Numbered from the stretch's first letter, positions 1-6,429 are shown. The stretch is DNA of 7,866 nt from Anaerolineales bacterium UBA3940 (GCA_002385675.1 DGDY01000293.1:446-8311); one strand, 5' to 3'. Numbers and translations are program-made. Notes: generated by a model not told the origin, from the sequence alone.

Positions 1-4
1 CGGG

Positions 5-43
5 AAATAAAAGACCCCTGCACCCGGCGAACCGGGGCAGGGG
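5..43 (-). terminator. Intrinsic terminator after the P-type ATPase gene
   Basis: Read on the minus strand, a GC-rich hairpin lies 25 bp beyond the ATPase stop codon. The outer arms CCCCTGC/GCAGGGG and inner arms CCCGG/CCGGG pair, with one unpaired base at position 22, around a TTCG loop (28-31). A T-rich tract follows (TCTTTTATTT, complement of 5-14). This is the standard layout of a Rho-independent terminator and closes the regulator-pump operon. Confidence 0.85.
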
Positions 44-68
44 CGGGATAGATAGTCAGCCTTGCGGG

Positions 69-2399
69 CTACCTGCGCGTCTCGAAGGCCAGAAGCCGCA
101 GCCCGTTGAACACAACCAGCACGGTGCTGCCCTCGTGCCCGACCACGCCGAGCGGCAGCGGCAGCGTCGAGCCGAAGACGCCGAAGGTGCCGAGGATCAG
201 CATGACGATGACGGCCAGCGCAAAGGCGATGTTCTGCCAGACCACCCGGCGGGCCTTCTTGCTCAGGCGTATGAGGTACGGCAGCTTGGACAGGTCGTCG
301 GCCATGAGCACGACGTCGGCAGTCTCCAGCGCGACGTCGGTGCCTGCCGCACCCATCGCAATGCCGATCGACGCCGTGGCGAGGGCGGGGGCGTCGTTCA
401 CGCCGTCACCCACCATGGCGATCGCCCCGTACTTCTCACGCAGTTCCTTCACAATGCGCACCTTGTCATCCGGCATGAGCGCCGCGTACACCTCATCCAC
501 GCCGACCTCACGAGCGATGGCGTTGGCCACGCGCTCGTTGTCACCGGTGAGCATGGCGATATGCTCGACGCCCGCCTTCCTCAGCGCGGCGATGGCTTCC
601 CTGGCCTCCGGGCGGACGCGGTCAGCAACCGCGATCAGGCCGATGCAGGTAGTGCCGCGAACGAGCAGCACGGTCTTACCCTCGTTCTCCAGCCGCTGGA
701 GGTGCGCCTCTATCTCCTCGTGGAGTTCCGGCGTGCCCTGCTCCAGCATCATGCGGCGGCTGCCGATGGTGATCTCCGTGCCGTTCACCCGTGCGCGGAC
801 GCCCAGCCCCGGGTAGGCCTGAAAATCAGTGATAGGAGGCAGCTCAAGCCCGCGTTCCTGCGCCTCTGTGACGACCGCCTGCGCGAGCGGGTGCTCGGAG
901 CGGGCCTCGACCGCCGCTGCCATGGCGAGCAGTTCGTCGGCGCTGTGCCCGTTCACCGGGACGATGTCAGTGACGCGAGGCTTGCCGTACGTCAGCGTGC
1001 CGGTCTTGTCGAAGGCCACAGTCTTAAGCACTGCCGCATTCTCAAGGTGAACGCCGCCCTTGAACAGGATGCCCTTGCGCGCAGCGTTGGCAATCGCGCT
1101 CAGGATGCTCGCGGGCGTGCTGATCACCAGCGCGCACGGCGAGGCCACAACAAGCAGCACCATACCTGTGTAGAAGGTCGGCTCGAAGGGCCGCCCGAAG
1201 AACAGCACCGGGATGGCGATGACCAGCGCAACGCTGATAATCACCGCGATGGCGTAGTACTGCTCGAAGGTATCGAGGAAGCGCTGCGTGGGCGCTTTCT
1301 CCTCCTGTGCGTCTTCCACGAGGCGAATGATCTTGGCAAGCGTGGTGTCCTGTGCCTGCTTGCTGACCTGCACCTCCAGCGCGCCGTTCTGGTTGACCGT
1401 CCCGGCAAAGACGGTATCGCCGACGCGCTTGGCGACCGGGATGGACTCGCCGGTGATGGATGCCTGATTCACCGAGGACTCGCCGCTCGTCACGATACCG
1501 TCAACCGGGATGCTGTCGCCGGGCTTGATGATCACGGTCTCGCCGACCTCCAGCGTCTCGACGAGCACCTCGACCTCGCGCCCGTCGCGCTTGACCAGCG
1601 CCGTCGCGGGCCGCAGGTCCAGCAGTTTGCGGATGGCCTGCCGCGAGCGACCGAGCGCGTAGCTCTGGAGGACGTTGCTCAGCGAGAAGAGGAAGAGCAG
1701 CGTCGCGCCCTCCGGCCAGCTACCGATCAGGGCCGCGCCGCCGGCGGCGAGCAGCATCAGCAGGTCGACGTTGATCTCAAGCTCACGCAGGCTGGCGAGC
1801 CCCTCACGCAGCCCGAAATAACCGCCTGCCGCGTACGCGGTGACGGCGAGCAGCGTTACGAGCCAGGACGGTGCGCCGAGCGACCGTGCCGCAACCCCGG
1901 CGAGCAGCGCGACCAGCGTCACCGCGACGAGCACCGGCTCCAGCACCTCCTGCCGGAGCAGGCGGCGCAGCCCCTGGTGGTTCGCTGTCTCAACGTGGTG
2001 GCCGAGGCGGCGCGTGGTCTGCGCAAGTGGGCTTCCGGCACCGGCACCGGGCAGCAACAGGCTCAGCACGCCGTTGTTGGCCTGGAGCGTCGCCTCTGGG
2101 ACGTCTGCCGCCACCGCCAGCTTGCGCCCCTCGAAGCGCTCCAGACATTCATCGCAGAAGAAGCCCCGCCCGCGGTAAGCGCAGTCCTTGTAGTTGTCGC
2201 GCAGCCGCCGGTCAACTTCATCTGCCAGCACGGTGATCTTCTGCGGATCGATGAGCGTCGGGTCGTAGTCGAGGGTGAGGGTGCTGCTGCCGGTGTCAAT
2301 GTGTGCGGCGGCGATACCCTCTTCCTCTTTCAGGATGCCTAGCATGACCTGTGCGCAGTATCGGTGTTGAGGACGTTGAGTCAGTGAAGCTGTCGTCAT
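69..2399 (-). CDS. P1B-4-type heavy-metal translocating P-type ATPase (candidate Fe(II)/Co(II)/Zn(II) exporter)
   Basis: A 776-residue inner-membrane pump that uses ATP to export a divalent transition metal. Visible motifs are TGES (316-319, actuator), SPC in the metal-binding membrane helix (420-422), DKTGT with phosphorylated D464, SEHP (501-504, nucleotide-binding His), TGD (618-620), GDGVNDAP (664-671) and HEGST (755-759) in the last helix. SPC plus HEG(G/S)T defines the P1B-4 class (CoaT, CtpD, PfeT, FrvA); Zn/Cd and Cu pumps usually carry CPC/CPH. About eight membrane segments are visible (roughly 151-173, 176-196, 210-226, 228-247, 382-402, 408-433, 722-742, 746-770). Residues 10-65 look like an HMA domain but have only C15 instead of CxxC; C73, C82 and C85 form a separate cluster. 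The start at 2399 is chosen because AAGGAG lies 10 nt upstream; an in-frame start at 2438 would overlap the regulator. The gene follows the PerR-like regulator by 17 bp and is probably co-transcribed with it. Class is well supported; the exact metal is inferred. Confidence 0.95.
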   Translation of the reverse strand: MTTASLTQRPQHRYCAQVMLGILKEEEGIAAAHIDTGSSTLTLDYDPTLIDPQKITVLADEVDRRLRDNYKDCAYRGRGFFCDECLERFEGRKLAVAADVPEATLQANNGVLSLLLPGAGAGSPLAQTTRRLGHHVETANHQGLRRLLRQEVLEPVLVAVTLVALLAGVAARSLGAPSWLVTLLAVTAYAAGGYFGLREGLASLRELEINVDLLMLLAAGGAALIGSWPEGATLLFLFSLSNVLQSYALGRSRQAIRKLLDLRPATALVKRDGREVEVLVETLEVGETVIIKPGDSIPVDGIVTSGESSVNQASITGESIPVAKRVGDTVFAGTVNQNGALEVQVSKQAQDTTLAKIIRLVEDAQEEKAPTQRFLDTFEQYYAIAVIISVALVIAIPVLFFGRPFEPTFYTGMVLLVVASPCALVISTPASILSAIANAARKGILFKGGVHLENAAVLKTVAFDKTGTLTYGKPRVTDIVPVNGHSADELLAMAAAVEARSEHPLAQAVVTEAQERGLELPPITDFQAYPGLGVRARVNGTEITIGSRRMMLEQGTPELHEEIEAHLQRLENEGKTVLLVRGTTCIGLIAVADRVRPEAREAIAALRKAGVEHIAMLTGDNERVANAIAREVGVDEVYAALMPDDKVRIVKELREKYGAIAMVGDGVNDAPALATASIGIAMGAAGTDVALETADVVLMADDLSKLPYLIRLSKKARRVVWQNIAFALAVIVMLILGTFGVFGSTLPLPLGVVGHEGSTVLVVFNGLRLLAFETRR

Positions 2400-2409
2400 G
2401 CTACCGTAA

Positions 2410-2415
2410 CTCCTT
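2410..2415 (-). promoter_or_regulatory. Ribosome binding site deciding the pump start
   Basis: AAGGAG on the minus strand, 10 nt before the ATG at 2399. It lies just past the regulator stop codon (TAG, 2417-2419), so translation of the two genes may be coupled. It favours the ATG at 2399 over the in-frame start 39 bp upstream, which would lie inside the regulator gene. Confidence 0.75.
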
Positions 2416-2416
2416 G

Positions 2417-2872
2417 CTAATTCAGGTTGTGTCGACACTCAGCACAAAGCCCGTGAAGTACCACGTTCACATCCGCGACCTCGAAGCCGTACCTGGCGGT
2501 AAGTTCCTCGAGATAGGTCAGGTCGACGTCATCCACGTCGATGATCCGGTTGCAGTTGGTGCAGATGAGGTTCAGGTGTGGCGCAACCTGCGGATCGTAA
2601 CGCGTGCTGCCTTCTGTCGGGGATGCAATCTCGTGGATGAGGTCGAGTTCGACCAGCAGGCTGAGCGTGTTGTAGACCGTCGCCAGGCTCATGGTTGGGA
2701 AGTTGGGGCGCAGCGCCGCGTAGACGTCCGCCGCGGTCGGGTGCTGTTTATTGCCGGCCAGATATTCGCAGATGGCGATCCGCTGCGCGGTGATCTTGGC
2801 TCCGGCTTCACGCAGGCCCTGAACGAGACGGTTCTTCTCAGAATTTATGGTTTCCCTGTCAACCCGGGTCAT
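2417..2872 (-). CDS. Fur-family metal-dependent repressor, PerR-like
   Basis: A 151-residue dimeric DNA-binding repressor, the usual length for the Fur family. The N-terminal winged helix is clear, with HPTAADVY (44-51) and the recognition helix around SLATVYNTL (62-70). Two CxxC pairs (C104/C107 and C143/C146) match the structural zinc site. Aligned to Bacillus PerR by eye, the regulatory ligands H37, D85, H91 and D104 correspond to H44, D93, H99 and D112. The Asp at 112 is the PerR-type residue where Fur usually has Glu. The fifth PerR ligand, H93, is Asn here (N101), which could change metal affinity or peroxide sensing. The ATG at 2872 has only a weak AGGTG 4 nt upstream; no better start is seen. 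Upstream lies a strong PerR-box match, suggesting autoregulation, and downstream the P1B-4 pump. Fur-family membership is certain; PerR rather than Fur or Zur function is inferred. Confidence 0.93.
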   Translation of the reverse strand: MTRVDRETINSEKNRLVQGLREAGAKITAQRIAICEYLAGNKQHPTAADVYAALRPNFPTMSLATVYNTLSLLVELDLIHEIASPTEGSTRYDPQVAPHLNLICTNCNRIIDVDDVDLTYLEELTARYGFEVADVNVVLHGLCAECRHNLN

Positions 2873-2894
2873 GGTACACCTAACGAATTTTTAT

Positions 2895-2907
2895 AATGGT
2901 TACCATT
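2895..2907. promoter_or_regulatory. 13-bp palindrome next to the PerR-box-like site
   Basis: AATGGTTACCATT is a perfect 6-1-6 inverted repeat directly abutting the PerR-box-like site; the two centres are 14 bp apart. It matches the PerR consensus at only 8 of 14 positions, because GG/CC replaces AA/TT in the arms. It lies between the candidate -10 and the regulator start, a normal place for an operator. It could be a second site for the same regulator or a site for another repressor. Confidence 0.45.
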
Positions 2908-2922
2908 TAATAATCATTCTAA
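2908..2922 (-). promoter_or_regulatory. PerR/Fur-type operator upstream of the regulator-pump operon
   Basis: On the minus strand this reads TTAGAATGATTATTA. It matches 12 of the 14 defined positions of the PerR box of Bacillus (TTATAATnATTATAA, a 7-1-7 inverted repeat). It is centred 43 bp before the regulator ATG, in an AT-rich island inside GC-rich DNA. A possible -10 hexamer (TAGAAT, 2916-2921) lies inside it, so bound repressor would block transcription. The -35 region is not convincing. Binding by the adjacent PerR-like protein is inferred. Confidence 0.6.
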
Positions 2923-2987
2923 TTTACAACCAGAGTCTATCATGAGTTGTGGACTTTGGCAAGAGGAGCGAGGGGATTTTTGCATGC

Positions 2988-3010
2988 AAAAAACCGGCGC
3001 CGAGCGCCGG
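2988..3010 (-). terminator. Intrinsic terminator after the radical SAM gene
   Basis: On the minus strand a perfect 7-bp GC stem (CCGGCGC/GCGCCGG, arms at 3004-3010 and 2994-3000) with a 3-nt loop is followed by six T residues (complement of 2988-2993). It starts 21 bp beyond the radical SAM stop codon and separates that transcript from the regulator-pump operon. Confidence 0.9.
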
Positions 3011-3031
3011 GCTGCCTGTGAAGAACGGGCG

Positions 3032-4246
3032 CTAATAGATAAACTCGCGGATGTCGTAGCGGCTGATGCGCGGCGTGCCGCCGTGGGAGTTGCGCAGCGC
3101 GCTCTCGATCGCCTCCTGCTGCGCGAGGCGCTCCGCGTGCGTCATCGGGTTAAGACCTGCCTGCGCAGCGTCGGCTGCGTACGGCATTCCTTCGGAGACC
3201 ACCAGCTCGGAGAAGTAGAGGATGTCACGCGAATCAAGCCCCATTTCGCCAAGCACGCGGATCGTCTCACGCTCGTGCTCGGCGGCGAACTGCCGCCCAC
3301 CCGCGCCGAGCAGCACGATCACGCCGACGGCAAGCCCGCCCTGCTTCATCGCGCGGACCGCTCTCACCGCGTCCTGCGGGGTGCCGGGTTTGCGCAGGAA
3401 GTCGAGCAGGCGGGCGCTGCCGCTCTCCAGCCCGACGTACACGCGCCGCATCCCCCGTTCGCGGAGCAGGGCGTAGTCCTCAGCGGACTTCTTGTCGCCG
3501 CTGAAACCGTCGAGGAAGGCGTACATCCCGCCCAGCGCTTCAACATCGTAGACTTCGTGGACCACGTCAAGCAGCGGCACGAGCAGCCGCATCGGCACGA
3601 CGAGCGAGTTGGCGTCGCCGAGGAAGATAGAGCGGCGCAGGCTCAGCCCTTCGCCGAGGAAGTCCCGCACCGCCTCAGCGTGGGCCCGGAACTCGGCAGG
3701 CGGCTTGATGCGGAAGCGGCGGCCCTTGTAGAAGGTGCAGAACGTGCAGGTGTTGAACGAACAGCCCTCGGTAAGCTGAAGAACGACAGCCATGTACTGG
3801 TCCGGCGGCAGGATGCCGACCGGCTTGTAGACCTCATGGTAGCGGACGGCATCCTGCAGGGAGCGCTCGCGGTCAAAGGCGATGGCGCGCCGGAAGGCGA
3901 CCTCGCCCTCCGGCGGGAGCGACATGTTCAGCGTCGCCTCGCTGCGTTCGATGGCGTGGTACAGGTTCTCGACGAGGCAGCGGGCGCGCTCCTCGATGGC
4001 GAGTGCCTCATCGCGCGGCAGCCAACGGCGGTCACGCTCCCTGCCGGGGATGCGCCACTTGGCGACGATCTTGCCGTCCAACCCGCGCCGGTATGATGTG
4101 CCATCGAAGTAGGCGGTCCACAGCCGCCCTTCGAAGTCATAGCTGACCACATCCGCGTCGGTGGGATCGCCCACGCTGACAGTCAGGCTGTTCGACCTGG
4201 CGTTGACGACGACGGGCTTTCCTGCCCACGTGCCGAGAATGACCAT
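3032..4246 (-). CDS. Radical SAM protein with a CX4CX2C cluster motif, function unknown
   Basis: A 404-residue cytosolic protein. The 4Fe-4S site reads GCSFNTCTFC, giving C162, C167 and C170: CX4CX2C rather than the usual CX3CX2C. The DNA shows one clean frame here, so this is not a frameshift. Other radical SAM barrel signs are FLGDANSL (208-215), GLESGS (272-277, in the SAM-binding region) and a glycine-rich GVIVLLGAGG strand (308-317). The first ~150 residues form an extra N-terminal region preceding the barrel, including a DFEGRLWTAYFDG stretch (37-49). No B12-binding, SPASM or TRAM domain is recognisable. It resembles stand-alone COG1032-type proteins whose substrate is unknown. The ATG at 4246 has only a weak ribosome site. 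The gene follows the DUF374-like gene by 52 bp on the same strand and probably ends the pdp transcript. Family assignment is firm; no reaction can be given. Confidence 0.9.
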   Translation of the reverse strand: MVILGTWAGKPVVVNARSNSLTVSVGDPTDADVVSYDFEGRLWTAYFDGTSYRRGLDGKIVAKWRIPGRERDRRWLPRDEALAIEERARCLVENLYHAIERSEATLNMSLPPEGEVAFRRAIAFDRERSLQDAVRYHEVYKPVGILPPDQYMAVVLQLTEGCSFNTCTFCTFYKGRRFRIKPPAEFRAHAEAVRDFLGEGLSLRRSIFLGDANSLVVPMRLLVPLLDVVHEVYDVEALGGMYAFLDGFSGDKKSAEDYALLRERGMRRVYVGLESGSARLLDFLRKPGTPQDAVRAVRAMKQGGLAVGVIVLLGAGGRQFAAEHERETIRVLGEMGLDSRDILYFSELVVSEGMPYAADAAQAGLNPMTHAERLAQQEAIESALRNSHGGTPRISRYDIREFIY

Positions 4247-4298
4247 GAAGGTTGCCTGCTTACAAACGGTTGGCTCCGCCGCCGATTATACCGCGCGG

Positions 4299-4874
4299 CT
4301 AGTCCTCCGGCGGCTGCCCGGTGTGCTTCCAGGTGGCGAGGATGTCGCGGGCGCGCCCGTTGGCCTGCTTGAGCAGGCGAGCAAGCGCATCGGGCCAGTC
4401 GGAGGGGATGCGCTGCGGCTGGCCGGGCACGTGGAAGGGCGCCTCGATGATCATCACGACTCGCGCGCGGGGCAGGGGAAGAGAATCCCCGCCGAGCGCC
4501 AGCGTTGGGCCTGCCGCTACACCGAGCGGGAAGATCGGGCGTGCGGTGCTCCGGGCGAGCGAGAGGATATCGGTAAGCTGCTGCCGCGCCCGCCCCGGCT
4601 CGGCGTCGAGCGGGATGAGCACGTCCATCCCCTCCTCCAGCCCCGGCGATGTAAAGCCCGCCAGAGGGGCCGCGTCGAGGCGGAGCAGTCCGGCGCGGCC
4701 CGGCAGGTAGCGCTCGTAGACGGCGTGAACGATCCCGTCGTAGGGACGCTGGGCGGCGAACACGACGCCGCTTTCAGGGAGTTGACCGGCGTTGAGCAGG
4801 TGCACGCGTAGCGAACCGGCAAGCCAGCGCAGCGGGGTAGGGACCCGGGTGGCTGTGGGGGCCGCGTCAGACAT
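4299..4874 (-). CDS. Small diverged DUF374/LPLAT-like protein, possibly catalytically inactive
   Basis: A 191-residue protein without a clear membrane helix or signal peptide. Residues 79-118 (from LEEGMDVLIPLD to ARPIFPLG) line up without gaps with the region of DUF374 lysophospholipid-acyltransferase-like proteins that normally reads EGxxVxITPDGPRGP, then GxPIVPVG. A following LPLPRARVV, then EAPFHVP (134-150), also fits the family. YDG (45-47) may correspond to the family's RDGE. However, no HX4D acyltransferase motif is present, and the PDGPRGP loop is reduced to PLDAEPG. This suggests a diverged, perhaps non-catalytic, relative. The start at 4874 is chosen because GGAGAG lies 7 nt upstream; a GTG/ATG pair at 4910-4905 is in frame but lacks a comparable site. 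It sits 78 bp after pdp and 52 bp before the radical SAM gene. That this is a real gene is likely; the family call was made from memory of the motif pattern and is moderate. Confidence 0.7.
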   Translation of the reverse strand: MSDAAPTATRVPTPLRWLAGSLRVHLLNAGQLPESGVVFAAQRPYDGIVHAVYERYLPGRAGLLRLDAAPLAGFTSPGLEEGMDVLIPLDAEPGRARQQLTDILSLARSTARPIFPLGVAAGPTLALGGDSLPLPRARVVMIIEAPFHVPGQPQRIPSDWPDALARLLKQANGRARDILATWKHTGQPPED

Positions 4875-4881
4875 GTCTTTT

Positions 4882-4887
4882 CTCTCC
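4882..4887 (-). promoter_or_regulatory. Ribosome binding site deciding the start of the DUF374-like gene
   Basis: GGAGAG on the minus strand, 7 nt before the ATG at 4874. It supports the 191-residue reading rather than the 203-residue one starting at 4910. Confidence 0.65.
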
Positions 4888-4952
4888 GTGTCGTTAGAGG
4901 GCTGCATCACCAGTGTGTACGCAGCCAGCCAAAAATGGTTGTCGGCCCGGGG

Positions 4953-6263
4953 CTACTCGCCGGTGATCACGTCATAGAACAGGGGGATGCCGGGGCGATC
5001 CGCCCACTCGTGTGCGGCGAGCACACGCTCGCGCGCCTGCGCCGCGGCGTCCTCGGTCCGCGCGTGGATGGTGAACAGCCGGTCGCCCTTTTCGACGTAC
5101 TCGCCCACCTTGTGGTGCACGACCAGCCCAACGGCATGGTCGACCGGGTCGCCCTTCTTTTTGCGCCCCGCGCCGAGGTCCGCCGCCGCCAGCCCGATCT
5201 CCAGTGCATCGACGGTGCGCAGGTAGCCGCTCTGCGGCGACTCGACCTCGACGATCACCGGGGCGGTGGGCAGCCGGGCGGGCTCCTCAACCTGGGACAC
5301 GTCCCCACCCTGTGCTGCGATAAGCCGCTTGAACACCTCGAACGCCTCGCCGTTGGCAAGCTTTTCCTCAAGCTGCGGGCGGATGTCGGAGAGGTCTTCC
5401 GCCTGGGACTTGCCTGCGAGGCGCAGCATGTGCCCCGCCACGGTGATGCAGTGCTCGATGAGATCCGCCGGGCCGCCGCCGCGCAGCGTGTCAATCGCCT
5501 CGCGGACCTCCAGCGCGTTGCCGACCGCGTTGCCAAGCGGCTGGTTCATGTCGGAGAGCAGGGCGGTCACCCGGCGGCCTACGCCCGTGCCGATCTCCAC
5601 CATCAACTGCGCCAACCGGCGGGCGTCCTCGACCGTCCGCATGAACGCGCCGCTGCCTACTTTGACGTCGAGCACAATCGCGTCCGCGCCGGAGGCGATC
5701 TTCTTGCTCATGATCGAGCTGGCGATGAGCGGGATGCTCGACACGGTGCCGGTCACATCGCGCAGCGCGTACAGCTTACCGTCGGCGGGGGCCAGCTCGC
5801 GCGTCTGCCCGGCGAGCACAATGCCGACCTCCTGCACCTGGCGCAGGAATTGCTCCTCAGTGAGGTTGACGTTGTAGCCGTCGATGCTTTCCAGCTTGTC
5901 CAGCGTGCCGCCTGTGAAGGACAGCCCGCGCCCGGACATCTTGGCGACGGGCACGCCGAAGGCCGCCACAAGCGGCAGCACGACGAGCGACGTTTTATCG
6001 CCGACGCCGCCGGAGGAGTGCTTGTCCACGGCGAAGTCGATCACCTCGTGCAGGTCGATCATGTCGCCGGACTGCGCGAGCGCCATCGTCAGCGCGATGA
6101 TCTCATCCCGGTTCATGCCCTGCAGGTAGACGGCCATGGCCCAGGCCGCGGCCTGGTAGTCGGGGATGTCGTCTGCAGTGTAGCCGCGCACAAAATAGCG
6201 GATCTCGTCTTCGGTCAGTGCGTAGCCATCTCGTTTCTTCTCGATGATGCTGATGACATTCAT
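4953..6263 (-). CDS. pdp: Pyrimidine-nucleoside phosphorylase
   Basis: A 436-residue cytosolic enzyme, typical length for the thymidine/pyrimidine-nucleoside phosphorylase family. It splits uridine, thymidine or deoxyuridine with phosphate into free base and (deoxy)ribose-1-phosphate, in nucleoside salvage. Visible parts are the N-terminal helical domain (1-65), the phosphate-binding KHSSGGVGDK (81-90), the signature SGRGLSFTGGTLDKLES (110-126), pyrimidine-contacting R168, S183 and K187, the conserved DVKVGSGAFM (199-208), and a C-terminal PYNP domain (roughly 345-415). K108, just before the signature, corresponds to the Lys of Geobacillus pyrimidine-nucleoside phosphorylase that E. coli thymidine phosphorylase replaces with Met111. 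This favours broad specificity (Pdp) over DeoA. GGAG lies 8 nt before the ATG. No other nucleoside-salvage gene is in the window; the gene leads a probable three-gene transcript. Family call is very firm, Pdp over DeoA fairly so. Confidence 0.97.
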   Translation of the reverse strand: MNVISIIEKKRDGYALTEDEIRYFVRGYTADDIPDYQAAAWAMAVYLQGMNRDEIIALTMALAQSGDMIDLHEVIDFAVDKHSSGGVGDKTSLVVLPLVAAFGVPVAKMSGRGLSFTGGTLDKLESIDGYNVNLTEEQFLRQVQEVGIVLAGQTRELAPADGKLYALRDVTGTVSSIPLIASSIMSKKIASGADAIVLDVKVGSGAFMRTVEDARRLAQLMVEIGTGVGRRVTALLSDMNQPLGNAVGNALEVREAIDTLRGGGPADLIEHCITVAGHMLRLAGKSQAEDLSDIRPQLEEKLANGEAFEVFKRLIAAQGGDVSQVEEPARLPTAPVIVEVESPQSGYLRTVDALEIGLAAADLGAGRKKKGDPVDHAVGLVVHHKVGEYVEKGDRLFTIHARTEDAAAQARERVLAAHEWADRPGIPLFYDVITGE

Positions 6264-6315
6264 TCGCGTGGCTCCGGTCTATACCTGGTCAAAGTTCAGC
6301 GCAGCGTGTGCCCAT

Positions 6316-6345
6316 AGGATAACCCTACACGGGCGCTTTGCTCAA
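6316..6345 (-). promoter_or_regulatory. Possible pdp promoter
   Basis: On the minus strand TTGAGC (6340-6345) and TATCCT (6316-6321) are separated by 18 bp, each matching the sigma-70 consensus at 4 of 6 positions. The -10 would lie about 50 bp before the pdp start. The match is weak, and the same bases can form a hairpin (6303-6336), so the position is tentative. Confidence 0.25.
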
Positions 6346-6420
6346 GCAGCACGGCGATGTGGTCCGACGACCCAATGCGGGCGGCGAGGCCCAGATTCGT
6401 AGCTAGGGGTAAGAGTTTTC

Positions 6421-6429
6421 TGGTACAAT
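6421..6429 (+). promoter_or_regulatory. Extended -10 promoter for the ICMT-like gene
   Basis: TGGTACAAT fits an extended -10 element (TGn followed by TACAAT, 5 of 6 to TATAAT), 50 bp before the GTG start. No good -35 is seen 17 bp upstream, which is acceptable for an extended -10. A palindrome TTCGTcACGAA (6429-6439) directly follows. The same nine bases recur by chance inside the coding region near 6619. Confidence 0.45.

Noticed and set aside
135..2342. A 735-codon plus-strand open frame antisense to the P-type ATPase
   Set aside because: Its translation is low-complexity (rich in Arg, Asp, Gln, His) with no domain pattern, while the opposite strand encodes a full P-type ATPase with every catalytic motif. 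Long antisense frames are expected in high-GC coding DNA.
69..2399. Classification of the pump as a ZntA/CadA-type Zn/Cd or CopA-type Cu ATPase
   Set aside because: The membrane motif is SPC, not CPC or CPH, and the last helix carries HEGST, both of which point to the P1B-4 class.
2400..2438. A longer N-terminus for the ATPase starting at 2438
   Set aside because: It would overlap the regulator gene by 22 bp and lacks a good ribosome site, whereas the ATG at 2399 has AAGGAG 10 nt upstream.
2942..4096. A 384-codon plus-strand open frame opposite the radical SAM gene
   Set aside because: Its composition is that of an antisense frame; it begins across the radical SAM terminator and has no convincing ribosome site or domain.
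4900..4925. GGCTGC/GCAGCC inverted repeat between pdp and the DUF374-like gene as a terminator
   Set aside because: On the minus strand the T-run precedes the stem instead of following it, and the loop is 14 nt long, so it does not look like an intrinsic terminator.
4935..6317. A 460-codon plus-strand open frame antisense to pdp
   Set aside because: It mirrors pdp almost end to end, and its product has no recognisable motif; pdp has all family signatures.
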